DNA of 64,000 nucleotides from JAIBJN01 sp963847985 (GCA_963847985.1 CAWKBS010000001.1:62001-126000), one strand, 5' to 3'. Shown: positions 55,662 through 64,000, counted from the stretch's first letter. Notes: generated by a model not told the origin, from the sequence alone. Made by a program: numbers and translations.

Positions 55662-56327
55662 CTAGAGGCACTCCACCGCGGCAAAGCGCAGGCGCGCCGA
55701 GCTCGGGCTTTCCGAGATCTGTCCGTAGGCCTCGAACGGGAGCGGCTCGCGACCGGTGACCTCGGCGCCGTCCCCGGTCGACTGCGTGCTCAGCCAGACA
55801 GTGCGGCCGACCACCTGCCCCCGCTCGTTGTAGAACCACGTCTGCACCCTCACGAGACCGACCGGGCAGTCCACGCCGCCGCGATAGTTGAACTCACCGA
55901 CCACCGAGGCGACTCCGAAGTCGGGAACGATGGTCGGGTTCGCGAGCTCGAAGACGCCGTCCCACCGCCCGTAGTCGACGGCGACCGTCCCGGCGGGCGG
56001 GGCGGGCGGCGCGCCGCCTCCACGTCCATTGCCGCCACCAGTCCCGCCGCCGCCCGTGGTCGTGGTGCCGCCGGCGCCGGCGGCTGCCGTGGTTGTCGGA
56101 GCCGGGGCAGTCGTGCCACCGCTCCCGTCCGCCGGGTCGGTCGGAGCGGTTTCCTGGTAGACCGTTTCCACCGGCGGGCTCTGGCCGGCGGTCGAGCCGG
56201 GCGCCGGCGCGGCGCCCGGGGCCGGGTCGTCCGAGCCCCCGGCCAGCGCGGAGACGATGCCGAATCCCGCGAGGAAAAAGGCAGGTACGAGCGCGACGAC
56301 CGTCCACCGCGACCGCAGCCAGCTCAT
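55662..56327 (-). CDS. membrane-anchored secreted protein with Gly/Thr-rich linker
   Basis: A 221-residue protein: basic start, one transmembrane segment or signal anchor (VVALVPAFFLAGFGIVSALAGG), a long low-complexity linker (Pro/Ala/Thr, then GGTGGGNGRGGG and PPAPPAG), and a C-terminal beta-sandwich-like domain (LANPTIVPDFGVASVVGEFNYRG, VRVQTWFYNERGQVVGRT, TGREPLPFEAY) resembling FxLYD-type extracellular domains. Two Cys (DCPVG, AVECL) may form a disulfide. SD GGGAGGG precedes the ATG. Function unknown. Confidence 0.7.
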   Translation of the reverse strand: MSWLRSRWTVVALVPAFFLAGFGIVSALAGGSDDPAPGAAPAPGSTAGQSPPVETVYQETAPTDPADGSGGTTAPAPTTTAAAGAGGTTTTGGGGTGGGNGRGGGAPPAPPAGTVAVDYGRWDGVFELANPTIVPDFGVASVVGEFNYRGGVDCPVGLVRVQTWFYNERGQVVGRTVWLSTQSTGDGAEVTGREPLPFEAYGQISESPSSARLRFAAVECL

Positions 56328-56378
56328 CCGTCCCTCCCTCGTCGACGCCCCGAAACCCCGCGCAGCAGCCGTCTAAGC

Positions 56379-56804
56379 CTAGCTCGCCTCGGCCCAGGGG
56401 CCAACGCCGCCGACCCGCTCGACCTCGATCCGCAGGCAAAAGCCCGGGGGTGGATCCGGCATCGGCGGGAAGCGGACGTCCGGCCCCAGGTACGTGTGCG
56501 CGAGCTCTTGCAGGAGCGCCGGCGCGCCGCCCTCCTCGATCGAGGCGCGGCCGTGCACCACGAGGTACTCGCGCAGCCCCAGCGCGTTCGTCCCCGGTGT
56601 CTCGATGGATAGGGCCACGCGTGGGTCGCGGCGGATGTTGCGGAGCTTCTGCTGCTCGCGGAGGTGCCCGGACACGATTGCGTCCCCGTCGAGACCGACC
56701 CACACGATGGAGACCTGCGGGCTCCCGTCCGGGTTGAGAGTGACGAGGTGCGCGAGCCCGTCGGACTCGAGCACCGCCCGCGCGTTCTCGGGGAGGACGC
56801 CCAT
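56379..56804 (-). CDS. PPOX-class flavin/F420-dependent oxidoreductase
   Basis: A 141-residue split-barrel protein of the pyridoxamine-phosphate-oxidase superfamily: LPENARAVLESDGLAHLVTLNPDGSPQVSIVWVGLDGDAIVSG, then QQKLRNIRRDPRVALSIE and LVVHGRASIEEGG. Short members in actinobacteria often use F420 as cofactor; that is inferred from the family. The gene is divergent from the MFS gene, and the two share a promoter-like TACTCTA block. Confidence 0.88.
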   Translation of the reverse strand: MGVLPENARAVLESDGLAHLVTLNPDGSPQVSIVWVGLDGDAIVSGHLREQQKLRNIRRDPRVALSIETPGTNALGLREYLVVHGRASIEEGGAPALLQELAHTYLGPDVRFPPMPDPPPGFCLRIEVERVGGVGPWAEAS

Positions 56805-56814
56805 GGCTGCTCGT

Positions 56815-56821
56815 ACTCTAG
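56815..56821. promoter_or_regulatory. overlapping divergent -10 boxes
   Basis: TACTCTA reads TACTCT on the plus strand (seven to eight bases before the MFS ATG at 56828) and TAGAGT on the minus strand (eleven bases before the PPOX ATG at 56804). It is the same layout as at 13784-13790. Confidence 0.45.
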
Positions 56822-56827
56822 AGGCCG

Positions 56828-58130
56828 ATGGCGGACCCGGTGACCAACGCACCCGAGGAGTCGCGTGTCGACGCCTTGCCGCCGTCGAGGAGCGCGCTCG
56901 CATTGCTGCGGCGCCCGGACTTCCGGCGCCTGTACGTCGCGGTGTCCGCGAGCGAGCTCGGCGACGCGCTCCAGTACATCGCGCTCATGTGGTTCGCCTT
57001 CGAAGCCGGCGGGCCGCTGGGTGTCCTCGCAGTACGGCTGGCCGACAGCGTCCCTGCGCTCGTGTTCGGGCTCCACGGCGGCCTTGTCGCAGATCGCTGG
57101 GACCGCCGTCGAGTCCTCATTGCAGCCGACCTGGTGCGCGCCGCCGTCCTCGTCCCGGTCGCCGTCGCGGGGCTGGCCGGCGAGCTCCCGCTCTGGGGCC
57201 TGGTCGCGGCAGCGTTCGTGCTCACGTCGGCGACGAGCTACTTCGACCCCGCGTACGGCGCCATCCTCCCCGCGCTCGTCGACCGCCGCAACGTCCAGCA
57301 GGCGAACGGCCTCGTCCGCGCCACGGCCGAGGCGCTGTCGGTCGGCGGCTGGGCAGTCGCGGCCGGACTGCTTGCGTTCCTCCCGGTGAGCGTGTTCTTC
57401 GCCGTGAACGCAGCGACCTTCCTGGTCTCGGCCGCCGTCCTGGCCGGCATCCGCACCGGACGCAGGGGCGAGGCCGCGGACGAGGCCGGCAGACTCGGCG
57501 ACCTCGCCGCCGGCTTCGAGGCGCTCCGGGGACGGCCGTACCTGGCCGCCGCGGTCGTCGCGCTCGGGCTCGCAGTCACGGTCGCGGCCGGGACGTGGAT
57601 CGCGGGCGCGCCACAGCTCGTCAGCGAGAACCTGGACCGGGCCGCGGGTGGCTTCGCCCTCGTCATGACGGGCTACGCGCTGGGCGCGATCGTGGCGGGG
57701 GTCTTCCTGGCCCGGCGACCGGTGCGGCGAAAAGCGCTCGGCAGCCTGCTCGCCTGGAGCTTCTATCCTGCCCGCCTATCTCGTCATCGGCCTGGCGGGC
57801 TCCGTGGAAGTGGCGATGGCGGGCGCGTTCATCGCCGCTCTGGGCGAGAGCTCCGCGGTCGTCCTCCTCAACTCCGCGGCGCAGGAGGAGATCCCCGACC
57901 GGGTACTCGGTCGCGTCATGGGCGTGATCTCGCTCGTCCACCGCGGCGCCCACGCGACGGGCCTGCTCATCGTGGCTCCGCTCTTCGCGGTCGTCGAGCC
58001 GACCCTCGTGTTCGCCGGCGCCGCGCTCGTCGTGCCGCTCGTCGGAATCGGATGCGCGGCCTGGGCCGTGGCTACTGCTCGACCAGGCGCAGCTCCAGCA
58101 CCCGCGACCGGTCGAACCCCTCGAGCCTGA
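56828..58130 (+). pseudogene. MFS transporter with a frameshift
   Basis: The first 310 codons are a good MFS permease (TM1 LGDALQYIALMWFAFEAGG, the loop GGLVADRWDRRRVLIAADL, helices to GFALVMTGYALGAIVAGVFLARRP). At about 57765 the frame shifts: from there the +1 frame continues the protein (ILPAYLVIGLAGSVEVAMAGAFIAALGESSAVVLLN, ending at 58130), whereas frame 0 becomes Arg-rich nonsense. Removing one C from TATCCTGCC restores FYLPAYLVIGL. So either a real one-base insertion or a sequencing error. The end overlaps ftcD by 59 bases on the opposite strand. Position among hut genes might suggest an imidazole-compound carrier, but nothing in the sequence shows this. Confidence 0.82.
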
Positions 58131-58959
58131 GCAGCGCGCCGGCCGCCTCCACCGCGGGGCCTGCCGGCATGAGGCCGACGAGCTCGCTGCCGGCCAATTC
58201 GATCCCACGCGCGTCCGCCTCGGCCGCGATCCTGGCGACCACCTCGTGGAGCGGAGCCGCCTGCCAGTCGGTGACGTTCATGCTCACCTGGACGAGGTGA
58301 GCGCGCGGGAGGTCGAGCCCGAGGGCGCGGACGCCGGGGAAGCCACCACCCCGCTCCCGCACCAGCGCGGCGATCTCCCGTGCCGCCTCGACGTCGTCGG
58401 ACCGGAGGTTGACGTTGAACGCCACGAGGGGCCGACGCACTCCGATCAGGACCCCACCCGCCTTCGGCTCGAGGCGCTCCGGCCCGCGATCCGGGCGCAG
58501 CTCGCCGGTGTCGATGCGACGTTGGAGCTCTCCAGGGCCGCCGCGCCGGAAGAAGGCCGGCTCGCGTGCGTCCTCGGTCAGGCGGCCGTAGAGGAAGACG
58601 GGCAGCCCGAGCTCCGAGCCGACCCGATCGGCGAGCTCGAGCGCGACCCCGCGCGCCGCCGGCTCGGCCTCGGGCTCGAGCGGGACCAGCGGGACGACGT
58701 CGGTCGCCCCGATGCGGGGGTGTGCGCCCTCGTGCTCCCGGAGGTCGATCCGCTCCGCCGCGGCGGCGATCCCGGCGAGCAGCGACTCGACGAGCTCGTC
58801 GCCGCTCCCGACCAGGGTGAACACGGAGCGGTGATGGTCCCAGTCGGTGTGGACGTCGAGCAGCCGCGCCGGCGAGCCGAACGCTCGGCGGAGGGCAGCG
58901 ATCGCATCCGGATCGCGCCCCTCCGAGACGTTCGGGACCGATTCGAGCGGCAACGGCAT
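58072..58959 (-). CDS. ftcD: glutamate formimidoyltransferase
   Basis: Transfers the formimino group of N-formimino-glutamate to tetrahydrofolate, the last step of histidine breakdown here. The 295 residues begin PLESVPNVSEGRDPDAIAALR and contain LDVHTDWDHHRSVFTLVG, EGAHPRIGATDVVPLVPL, LPVFLYG and a C-terminal VQVSMNVTDWQAAPLHEV. It is the single-domain form, without the cyclodeaminase. Together with hutH, hutU and hutI it completes a path from His to Glu. Confidence 0.95.
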   Translation of the reverse strand: MPLPLESVPNVSEGRDPDAIAALRRAFGSPARLLDVHTDWDHHRSVFTLVGSGDELVESLLAGIAAAAERIDLREHEGAHPRIGATDVVPLVPLEPEAEPAARGVALELADRVGSELGLPVFLYGRLTEDAREPAFFRRGGPGELQRRIDTGELRPDRGPERLEPKAGGVLIGVRRPLVAFNVNLRSDDVEAAREIAALVRERGGGFPGVRALGLDLPRAHLVQVSMNVTDWQAAPLHEVVARIAAEADARGIELAGSELVGLMPAGPAVEAAGALLRLEGFDRSRVLELRLVEQ

Positions 58960-59030
58960 CGGCAGGAGCTTACGAGAGGGGCAGCGGCGAACGGAATGGC
59001 CGCGCTTACACTCGACGTTGAGTACACGTA

Positions 59031-60809
59031 GTGGCGGAATCGCACCCTTACCTGCGCACGTTCGTCCGCCTGCTCGGGTTCCTGCGGCCGTATCGCTGGT
59101 CCCTGGCGGTCTCGATCGTCCTCGCAGTCGCCTCCCAGGCGGCGGCGGTCGCGATCGCCTTCCTCACCGGCGACGCCCTGGAGGGCGCCGTCGAGGGGGA
59201 GGATCAACGCCAGCTGTGGCTGCTCGCGCTGGCGATCCTCCTGGTCGGCGCGGCTCGGGCCGTGTTCATGGCCGGACGCAGGCTGATCTCCGGCCGGCAA
59301 GCGCTCGGAGTCGAGTACGACATGCGCGACGAGATCTACGCGAAGCTGCTGCGGCTCTCGTTCGGGTTCTACGATCGCCACCAGACGGGCCAGCTGATGT
59401 CGCGCGCCACGGTCGACCTCCAGTCGGTGCGTTTCTTCCTCGGCTACGGGCTCATCTTCTTCTTCCAGCACCTGCTCACGATCGTGGGCGTCACCGTCGT
59501 CCTCTTCCTGGTCGACTGGAGGCTCGCGCTCGCATCGACTGCGTTCACCCCGGTGCTCGTCTTCCTTGCCTACCGGTACTCGCAGGTGTCGCACCCCGTT
59601 CTCCGCGACGTCCAACAGCGGATGGCCGACGTGGCGACCGTCGCCGAGGAGAACATCGTCGGCGTCCACGTCGTCAAGTCGTTCGCCCAGGAAGAGGGTG
59701 AGGCCGCGAAATTCGATGAGAAGACCGAGAGCCTCTTCCGGCGCTCGCTCGACGCGAACCGGCAACGCGCGCTCTACGTGCCGCTCCTCTCCTTCCTGCC
59801 GCTGGTCGCCCAGGCGACGGTGCTGCTCTACGGCGGCCGGATGGTGGCGAGCGGCGAGCTCGCCCTCAACTCGTTCTTCGCGTTCAACGTGCTCGTGCTC
59901 ATGCTCGTCATGCCGCTGCGGATGCTCGGCATGTGGATCGGCCAGGCGCAGCGGGCGACGGCCTCGGGCGAGCGCATCTTCGAGGTGATCGACGAGAGCG
60001 AGGACGTCAGCGACGCGGCCGGGGCGAGCGACCTCCCGGCGGGCGACGGTCGGGTGGTCTTCGAGGATGTCGGGTTCGCCTACATGCCGGGCCGGCCCGT
60101 GCTGGAGGCCGTCGACCTCGAGATAGAGCCGGGTCGCACTGTCGCGCTGATCGGTCACACCGGGTCGGGCAAGACCACCCTGGCCTCGCTCGTGCCGAGG
60201 TTCTACGACGCGACCGCTGGACGGATCACGATCGACGGTGCGGACGTCCGCGACGTCAGGGTGGCCACGCTCCGGAGGACGATCGGAATCGTCGCCCAGG
60301 ACCCGTTCCTCTTCTCGGCGACCGTCCGGGAGAACATCGCCTTCGGCGCGCCCGGCGCCACGGACGAGGACGTGCTCCGGGCTGCGCGGCTTGCCCAGGC
60401 TGACGAGTTCATCGCCGAGCTGCCCGACGGCTACGAGACGGTGGTCGGAGAGCGCGGAATCACGCTGTCCGGCGGGCAGCGCCAGCGCATCGCGATCGCT
60501 CGCGCGCTCATCCTCGATCCTCGGATCCTCATCCTCGACGACGCCACCGCGTCCGTCGACGCCACGACCGAAGCGAGGATCCGTCTCGGCCTGCGCGAGG
60601 CGATGAAGGGCAGGACGACGTTGATCGTCGCCCACCGACTCTCGACGATCGCGCTCGCCGACGAGCTGGTCGTCCTCGACCGGGGCCGGATCGCTGCCCG
60701 GGGGACGCAGTCCGAGCTGCTGGAGGGGAGCCCGGTCTTTCGGGAGATCTACGAGCACGGGCTGCTGGAGCGGGAGTTCGCGGAGCGCGTCGAGGCGGCG
60801 GGCGCATGA
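59031..60809 (+). CDS. ABC exporter half, degenerate-Walker-B subunit
   Basis: A 592-residue half-transporter: six helices (LAVSIVLAVASQAAAVAIAFLTG and so on), then a nucleotide-binding domain with Walker A GHTGSGKTT, signature LSGGQRQR, and Walker B LILDDATASVD in which the catalytic Glu is Asp. The switch His is in VAHRLST. Its partner is encoded 175 bases downstream. TACACT (59007-59012) is a possible -10 box. It starts with GTG at 59031 and is divergent from ftcD. Confidence 0.94.
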   Translation: MAESHPYLRTFVRLLGFLRPYRWSLAVSIVLAVASQAAAVAIAFLTGDALEGAVEGEDQRQLWLLALAILLVGAARAVFMAGRRLISGRQALGVEYDMRDEIYAKLLRLSFGFYDRHQTGQLMSRATVDLQSVRFFLGYGLIFFFQHLLTIVGVTVVLFLVDWRLALASTAFTPVLVFLAYRYSQVSHPVLRDVQQRMADVATVAEENIVGVHVVKSFAQEEGEAAKFDEKTESLFRRSLDANRQRALYVPLLSFLPLVAQATVLLYGGRMVASGELALNSFFAFNVLVLMLVMPLRMLGMWIGQAQRATASGERIFEVIDESEDVSDAAGASDLPAGDGRVVFEDVGFAYMPGRPVLEAVDLEIEPGRTVALIGHTGSGKTTLASLVPRFYDATAGRITIDGADVRDVRVATLRRTIGIVAQDPFLFSATVRENIAFGAPGATDEDVLRAARLAQADEFIAELPDGYETVVGERGITLSGGQRQRIAIARALILDPRILILDDATASVDATTEARIRLGLREAMKGRTTLIVAHRLSTIALADELVVLDRGRIAARGTQSELLEGSPVFREIYEHGLLEREFAERVEAAGA

Positions 60810-60863
60810 CCGGCGAACGCGGCCCCGCCGGTGTTCGGCACGGTTTCGGCCCACTCCGGTTAC

Positions 60864-60926
60864 CCACGCGCGCGGATTTCCGCGTTAGGCTCGAGGCCAT
60901 CGGGCTGGGGAGGTGGGCCTCCCTTT
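60864..60926. repeat. dispersed intergenic repeat, divergent copy 5
   Basis: CCCACG (60863-60868), 17 bases, TAGGCT (60886-60891), as in copies 1-4, then a diverged G-rich stretch GGGCTGGGGAGGTGGGCCTCCC. Unlike the others, it lies in the same orientation as its neighbours, between two plus-strand ABC genes. Confidence 0.55.
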
Positions 60927-60929
60927 ACT
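60908..60929 (+). terminator. hairpin with T tract between the ABC genes
   Basis: GGGAGG (60908-60913) and CCTCCC (60918-60923) pair around TGGG, and TTTACT follows. It could stop or attenuate transcripts from the first ABC gene or from a start within repeat copy 5. Confidence 0.45.
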
Positions 60930-60984
60930 CGGGCGCGCGACTAACCGATTCGGCCCCTGCCCGGCACGACGAGGAGCGGCGGCC

Positions 60985-62787
60985 ATGAGGGTCTGGCAGG
61001 CGGGCTCGCACCTCACCCAGGAGCGCGGGGCCCCCGTGAACGACTGGTCCTGGGCCCAGACCGCCCGCCGTGTCTCGGCGCTTGCGCGCCTGACGACGCC
61101 GTATCGGGGTCGAACCGCGCTCGCGGTCGTCTCGCTGGTCGCGGCCACACTCACCGCTCTAGTTCCGCCGCTCCTCGCCAAGGTCGCCATCGACGAGGGC
61201 ATCAGCGACGGCAACCTCGAGGCGCTGACCGTCACGGTCGTCCTGTTCGTAGTCGCGGGCCTCGCCAATCTCCTGGCGAGCATCGCGCAGACGTACTTCA
61301 CGGGCTGGACCGGCGAACGCATCCTGGCCGACCTGCGAAACACGCTCTTCCGCCACCTCCAGCGCCTATCGCTCGGGTACTTCGAGCGAAACCGCGCGGG
61401 GGTCACCATCAGCCGCCTCACCAACGACGTGGAGGCGCTCGACCAGCTCGTGACCGACGGGGTGACGAGCCTCTTCCAGAACACGCTCATGCTCGTCGGA
61501 ACCGCCGTCATCCTGTTCGTGCTCGACTGGCGCCTTGCGCTCGCGGCCCTCGCGGTCTTCCCGCTCATGGCGATCGCCACGAGCTTCTTCCGTCGGCGCT
61601 CGACGCGCGCCTACCGCTCGGTCCGGGAGCGCCTGGGGCTCGTTACCGCCACGCTCGCCGAGGACATCGCCGGCATGCGGGTCGTGCAGTCCTTCACGCG
61701 GGAAGAGGCCAATCAGCGGCAGTTCCGCTCGGTGAACAACCGCTATCGCGACTCGAATCAGGAGACCGTCCTGCTGAGCGGGCTGTACTTCCCGTTCGTC
61801 GACTTCCTGTCTGCTGCGGCGACGGCGACCGTGCTCGGCTTCGGCGGGTGGCTGGCGCTCGAAGGCCAGATCACCGTCGGAACGCTCTTCGCGTTTCTCC
61901 TCTATCTCTCGAACTTCTTCGATCCCGTCCAGCAGCTCTCGCAGCTCTACAACACGTTCCTCTCGGCGGTGGCCGCCCTCGACAAGATCATGGACGTCCT
62001 CGACGAGGAGCCGGAGATCGTGGACGAGCCTGGCGCCGGGCAGCTCCCGCCGATCGAGGGCCACGTTCGCTTCGACGGCGTCCGCTTCGGGTACGGCGCG
62101 GGGCCGGAGATCCTCCACGGGATCGCGCTCGACGTCCCGCCAGGGACGACCGTTGCGCTCGTCGGTCACACGGGGGCCGGAAAGTCGACGATCGCGAAGC
62201 TGCTGGCCCGCTTCTACGACCCGCGCGAGGGCAGCATCTCGATCGACGGCCACGACCTCGGCGACGTGACACAGGAGAGCCTCAGGCGCCAGCTCGGGAT
62301 CGTTCCGCAGGAGGGCTTTCTCTTCGCCGGAAGCGTTCGCGACAACATCGCGTTCGGCCGGCCCGATGCCACCGACGAAGACATCGCCGCCGCAGCGCGA
62401 GCAGTCGGCGCCGAGGAGTTCATCCTGGAGCTGGAGGACAGGTACGACACGCAGGTGGCCGAGCGGGGCAGCCGGCTCTCCGTCGGCCAGCGCCAGCTCG
62501 TCGCGTTCGCGCGGGCGCTCCTCGCCGATCCGCGCATCCTCATCCTCGACGAGGCGACCTCGAGCGTGGACATCGGCACCGAGCGGCGGATCGAGCTCGG
62601 GCTCCGCCGACTGCTTGCCGGACGCACGGCCTTCATCATCGCCCACCGCCTCTCGACCATCCGCCGCGCCGACCTCATCGTCGTCCTCGAGCACGGGCAG
62701 ATCGTCGAGCAGGGTACCCATGAAGAGCTCGTTGCCCTCGACGGCCGCTACCGCTCGCTGTACGGCGATTGGGCCGCAGCGGCGTAG
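60985..62787 (+). CDS. ABC exporter half, degenerate-signature subunit
   Basis: A 600-residue half-transporter with six helices and an NBD: Walker A GHTGAGKST, signature LSVGQRQL (Gly replaced by Val), Walker B LILDEATSSVD with the catalytic Glu, switch His in IAHRLST. The pattern complements that of the first subunit, as expected for a heterodimer with one active ATP site. The ATG at 60985 has GAGGAG upstream; a GTG at 60913 in frame lies inside repeat copy 5 and would add 24 residues. Confidence 0.94.
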   Translation: MRVWQAGSHLTQERGAPVNDWSWAQTARRVSALARLTTPYRGRTALAVVSLVAATLTALVPPLLAKVAIDEGISDGNLEALTVTVVLFVVAGLANLLASIAQTYFTGWTGERILADLRNTLFRHLQRLSLGYFERNRAGVTISRLTNDVEALDQLVTDGVTSLFQNTLMLVGTAVILFVLDWRLALAALAVFPLMAIATSFFRRRSTRAYRSVRERLGLVTATLAEDIAGMRVVQSFTREEANQRQFRSVNNRYRDSNQETVLLSGLYFPFVDFLSAAATATVLGFGGWLALEGQITVGTLFAFLLYLSNFFDPVQQLSQLYNTFLSAVAALDKIMDVLDEEPEIVDEPGAGQLPPIEGHVRFDGVRFGYGAGPEILHGIALDVPPGTTVALVGHTGAGKSTIAKLLARFYDPREGSISIDGHDLGDVTQESLRRQLGIVPQEGFLFAGSVRDNIAFGRPDATDEDIAAAARAVGAEEFILELEDRYDTQVAERGSRLSVGQRQLVAFARALLADPRILILDEATSSVDIGTERRIELGLRRLLAGRTAFIIAHRLSTIRRADLIVVLEHGQIVEQGTHEELVALDGRYRSLYGDWAAAA

Positions 62788-62806
62788 CTCCGACCGCCGG
62801 CGCCAC

Positions 62807-62812
62807 TAGTGT
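62807..62812 (+). promoter_or_regulatory. -10 box, TAGTGT
   Basis: TAGTGT seven bases before the GTG of the polytopic membrane gene at 62820. It suggests separate, leaderless transcription just after the ABC operon. Confidence 0.4.
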
Positions 62813-62819
62813 CCCGCCC

Positions 62820-63521
62820 GTGAATCCGCTGAGCGGCGTCTTCGGCGAGGCATGGGAGCTGTACAAGCGGCACTGGGCCCACTTCTTCGCCATCGCGTTC
62901 GTCGTCTTCGTGATCGTCGCTCTGACCGCGATCCTGCTGGCCGCCATCGCCGGTTGGGTGGGCGCCATTCTCGCGGGGCTGGTGAGCCTGGTCGGCACCT
63001 TCTGGGTGCAGGGCGCGCTCATCCAGGCCGTCAGCGACGTCCGCGACGGACGGCAGGACCTCTCGGTGTCCGAGACCTTCAGCCGCGTCTCGCCGGCGCT
63101 CGGGTCGATCATCGTCGCCGGCATCCTGCTCGGGCTCGCGATCGGCGTCGGTCTGGTGCTGCTGATCCTTCCGGGCCTGCTTCTCATGACTCTCTGGATC
63201 GCGGTCATTCCGGCGATCGTCCTCGAGCGCCGGGCTATGGGAGAGTCCTTCGGACGAAGCTCGGCCCTCGTCCGCGGAGCCTTCTGGAACGTCTTCCTCG
63301 TCGTCGTGCTGACGCTCCTGATCTGGCTCGGGATCAACATCGTCCTCGGCATCGCCGTGTCGCCCTTCGAGCCCTGGCTGGGCAGCCTGATCTACCAGGT
63401 CGTCGGCGGGACGATCGTCGTGCCCTTCGTCGTCACGGTCTGGACGCTCGCCTACTACCGGCTGAAAGCGCGCGAGGACGAGAGCGTCGCGCCCGCTCCC
63501 GCGCCCGCGCCCGCCGCGTAG
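62820..63521 (+). CDS. polytopic membrane protein (glycerophosphodiesterase membrane-domain like)
   Basis: A 233-residue integral membrane protein of about six helices: EAWELYKRHWAHFFAIAFVVFVIVALTAILLAAIAGW, GAILAGLVSLVGTFWVQGALIQAVSDVRDG, SIIVAGILLGLAIGVGLVLLILPGLLLMTLWIAVIPAIVLERR, NVFLVVVLTLLIWLGINIVLGI and a last helix before an Ala/Pro-rich tail. The pattern, including LYKRHW and SVSETFSRV, resembles the GDPD membrane-domain/DUF7847-like families. Function unknown. Confidence 0.72.
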   Translation: MNPLSGVFGEAWELYKRHWAHFFAIAFVVFVIVALTAILLAAIAGWVGAILAGLVSLVGTFWVQGALIQAVSDVRDGRQDLSVSETFSRVSPALGSIIVAGILLGLAIGVGLVLLILPGLLLMTLWIAVIPAIVLERRAMGESFGRSSALVRGAFWNVFLVVVLTLLIWLGINIVLGIAVSPFEPWLGSLIYQVVGGTIVVPFVVTVWTLAYYRLKAREDESVAPAPAPAPAA

Positions 63522-63556
63522 ACCGGCGAGACGCCCCGTGTAGGCTCACGGGCGGG

Positions 63557-64000
63557 ATGAGCGAGCTCGATCCGACCACCGAGCGGCGCATCGAGGACCC
63601 GGTCGCCGAGGAGGCCGAGCGCGAGGCGCTCCTCACCCCGGCGCAGGCGATCGAGCGCATGAGGATCAAGGTTCCGCCCCGCGCGAACAAGAAGCTCCGC
63701 ACCCTCGTCGAGCGCGTGAACGCCGACGCGCAGCTCAAGGGGTGGTGGCACGTGGCCAACGTCAACGCGGTCAAGCGGCTCGAGATCAACGACCACTCCT
63801 GGGTGCACATCCAGATCGTCGCCAACATCGGGTTGAAGCTCCTGCGCCAGCTCGCCAAGCACGACGTCGAGCCGGGTGTCGTGCGCGACTACGGCATGGG
63901 CCAGGACGACGCCGAGGTGGTCGTCGCCCTCGGGGCGTTCCTCCACTGCATCGGGATGGCCGTCCACCGTGACCGCCACGAGGACTGGAGCCTCTTCCTC
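63557..64000 (+). CDS. HD-domain phosphohydrolase-like protein, cut by window end
   Basis: The first 148 residues of a protein: RIKVPPRANKKLRTLVERVNADAQLKGWWHVANVNAVKRLEINDHSWVHIQIVANIGLKLLRQL, then VVRDYGMGQDDAEVVVALGAFLHCIGMAVHRDRHE. The arrangement of NDHSWVHI followed by LHxIGMxVHR is that of archaeal/actinobacterial HD-domain proteins. The HD pair reads HC here (Asp replaced by Cys). TAGGCT (63541-63546) lies ten bases before the ATG. The gene continues beyond the window. Confidence 0.8.
   Translation, partial: MSELDPTTERRIEDPVAEEAEREALLTPAQAIERMRIKVPPRANKKLRTLVERVNADAQLKGWWHVANVNAVKRLEINDHSWVHIQIVANIGLKLLRQLAKHDVEPGVVRDYGMGQDDAEVVVALGAFLHCIGMAVHRDRHEDWSLFL

Overview
The window is about 70 percent GC, almost gap-free, and read mainly on the minus strand. 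It looks like chromosome from a deep-branching actinobacterium. The block tlyA-nadK-recN-steA-mctB-pyrG (17.4-25.9 kb) and the run alaS-ruvX-mltG-aroE-aroC-aroKB-aroQ-pepP-efp-nusB (27.8-40.8 kb) follow the gene order known from Mycobacterium and other actinobacteria. DUF3866 and DUF3891 genes, PPDK with its regulator, heterotetrameric glycyl-tRNA synthetase and the chlorismate fusions point to the class Thermoleophilia (Gaiellales/Solirubrobacterales). That placement is inference, not proof. I see no phage, plasmid, CRISPR, tRNA or rRNA genes.

Layout. 0-8.2 kb: a lipoprotein, pyruvate phosphate dikinase, its regulator PpsR coupled to a 52-residue membrane protein, glyS/glyQ, and a GNAT gene broken by an amber codon. 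8.3-17.3 kb: recO, a glutaredoxin, an esterase, fpg, deoA/deoB, alanine dehydrogenase, DUF3866 and an M20 peptidase. 17.4-26 kb: pyrG, a glycosyltransferase/phosphoglycosyltransferase fusion, mctB, an SRPBCC protein, steA, recN, nadK and tlyA. 26-40.8 kb: isoprenoid synthase, nusB, accC, a carboxyltransferase-AccB fusion, efp, pepP, the shikimate genes, mltG, ruvX and alaS. 40.9-46.2 kb: a sigma/anti-sigma pair, DUF948, mnmA, a likely structured RNA and an envelope-type trio (RlpA-like, proline-rich membrane, coiled coil). 46.2-51 kb: aspS, hisS, an MBL hydrolase, a cupin and two small membrane proteins. 51-59 kb: histidine degradation (hutH, hutU, hutI, ftcD) with a frameshifted MFS transporter inserted. 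59-64 kb: a heterodimeric ABC exporter, a polytopic membrane protein and a truncated HD-domain gene.

Most genes sit in tight operons with 1-4 base stop/start overlaps (ATGA, GTGA, TTGA). Many operon heads have a TANNNT hexamer 6-10 bases before the start codon, which suggests leaderless transcripts. The most unusual features are a dispersed intergenic repeat (five copies; one is translated as the C-terminus of HisRS, another lies between the ABC genes), a ~155-nt RNA candidate with paired ends upstream of mnmA that resembles 6S RNA, and a carboxyltransferase-AccB fusion that has lost the carbamylated lysine.
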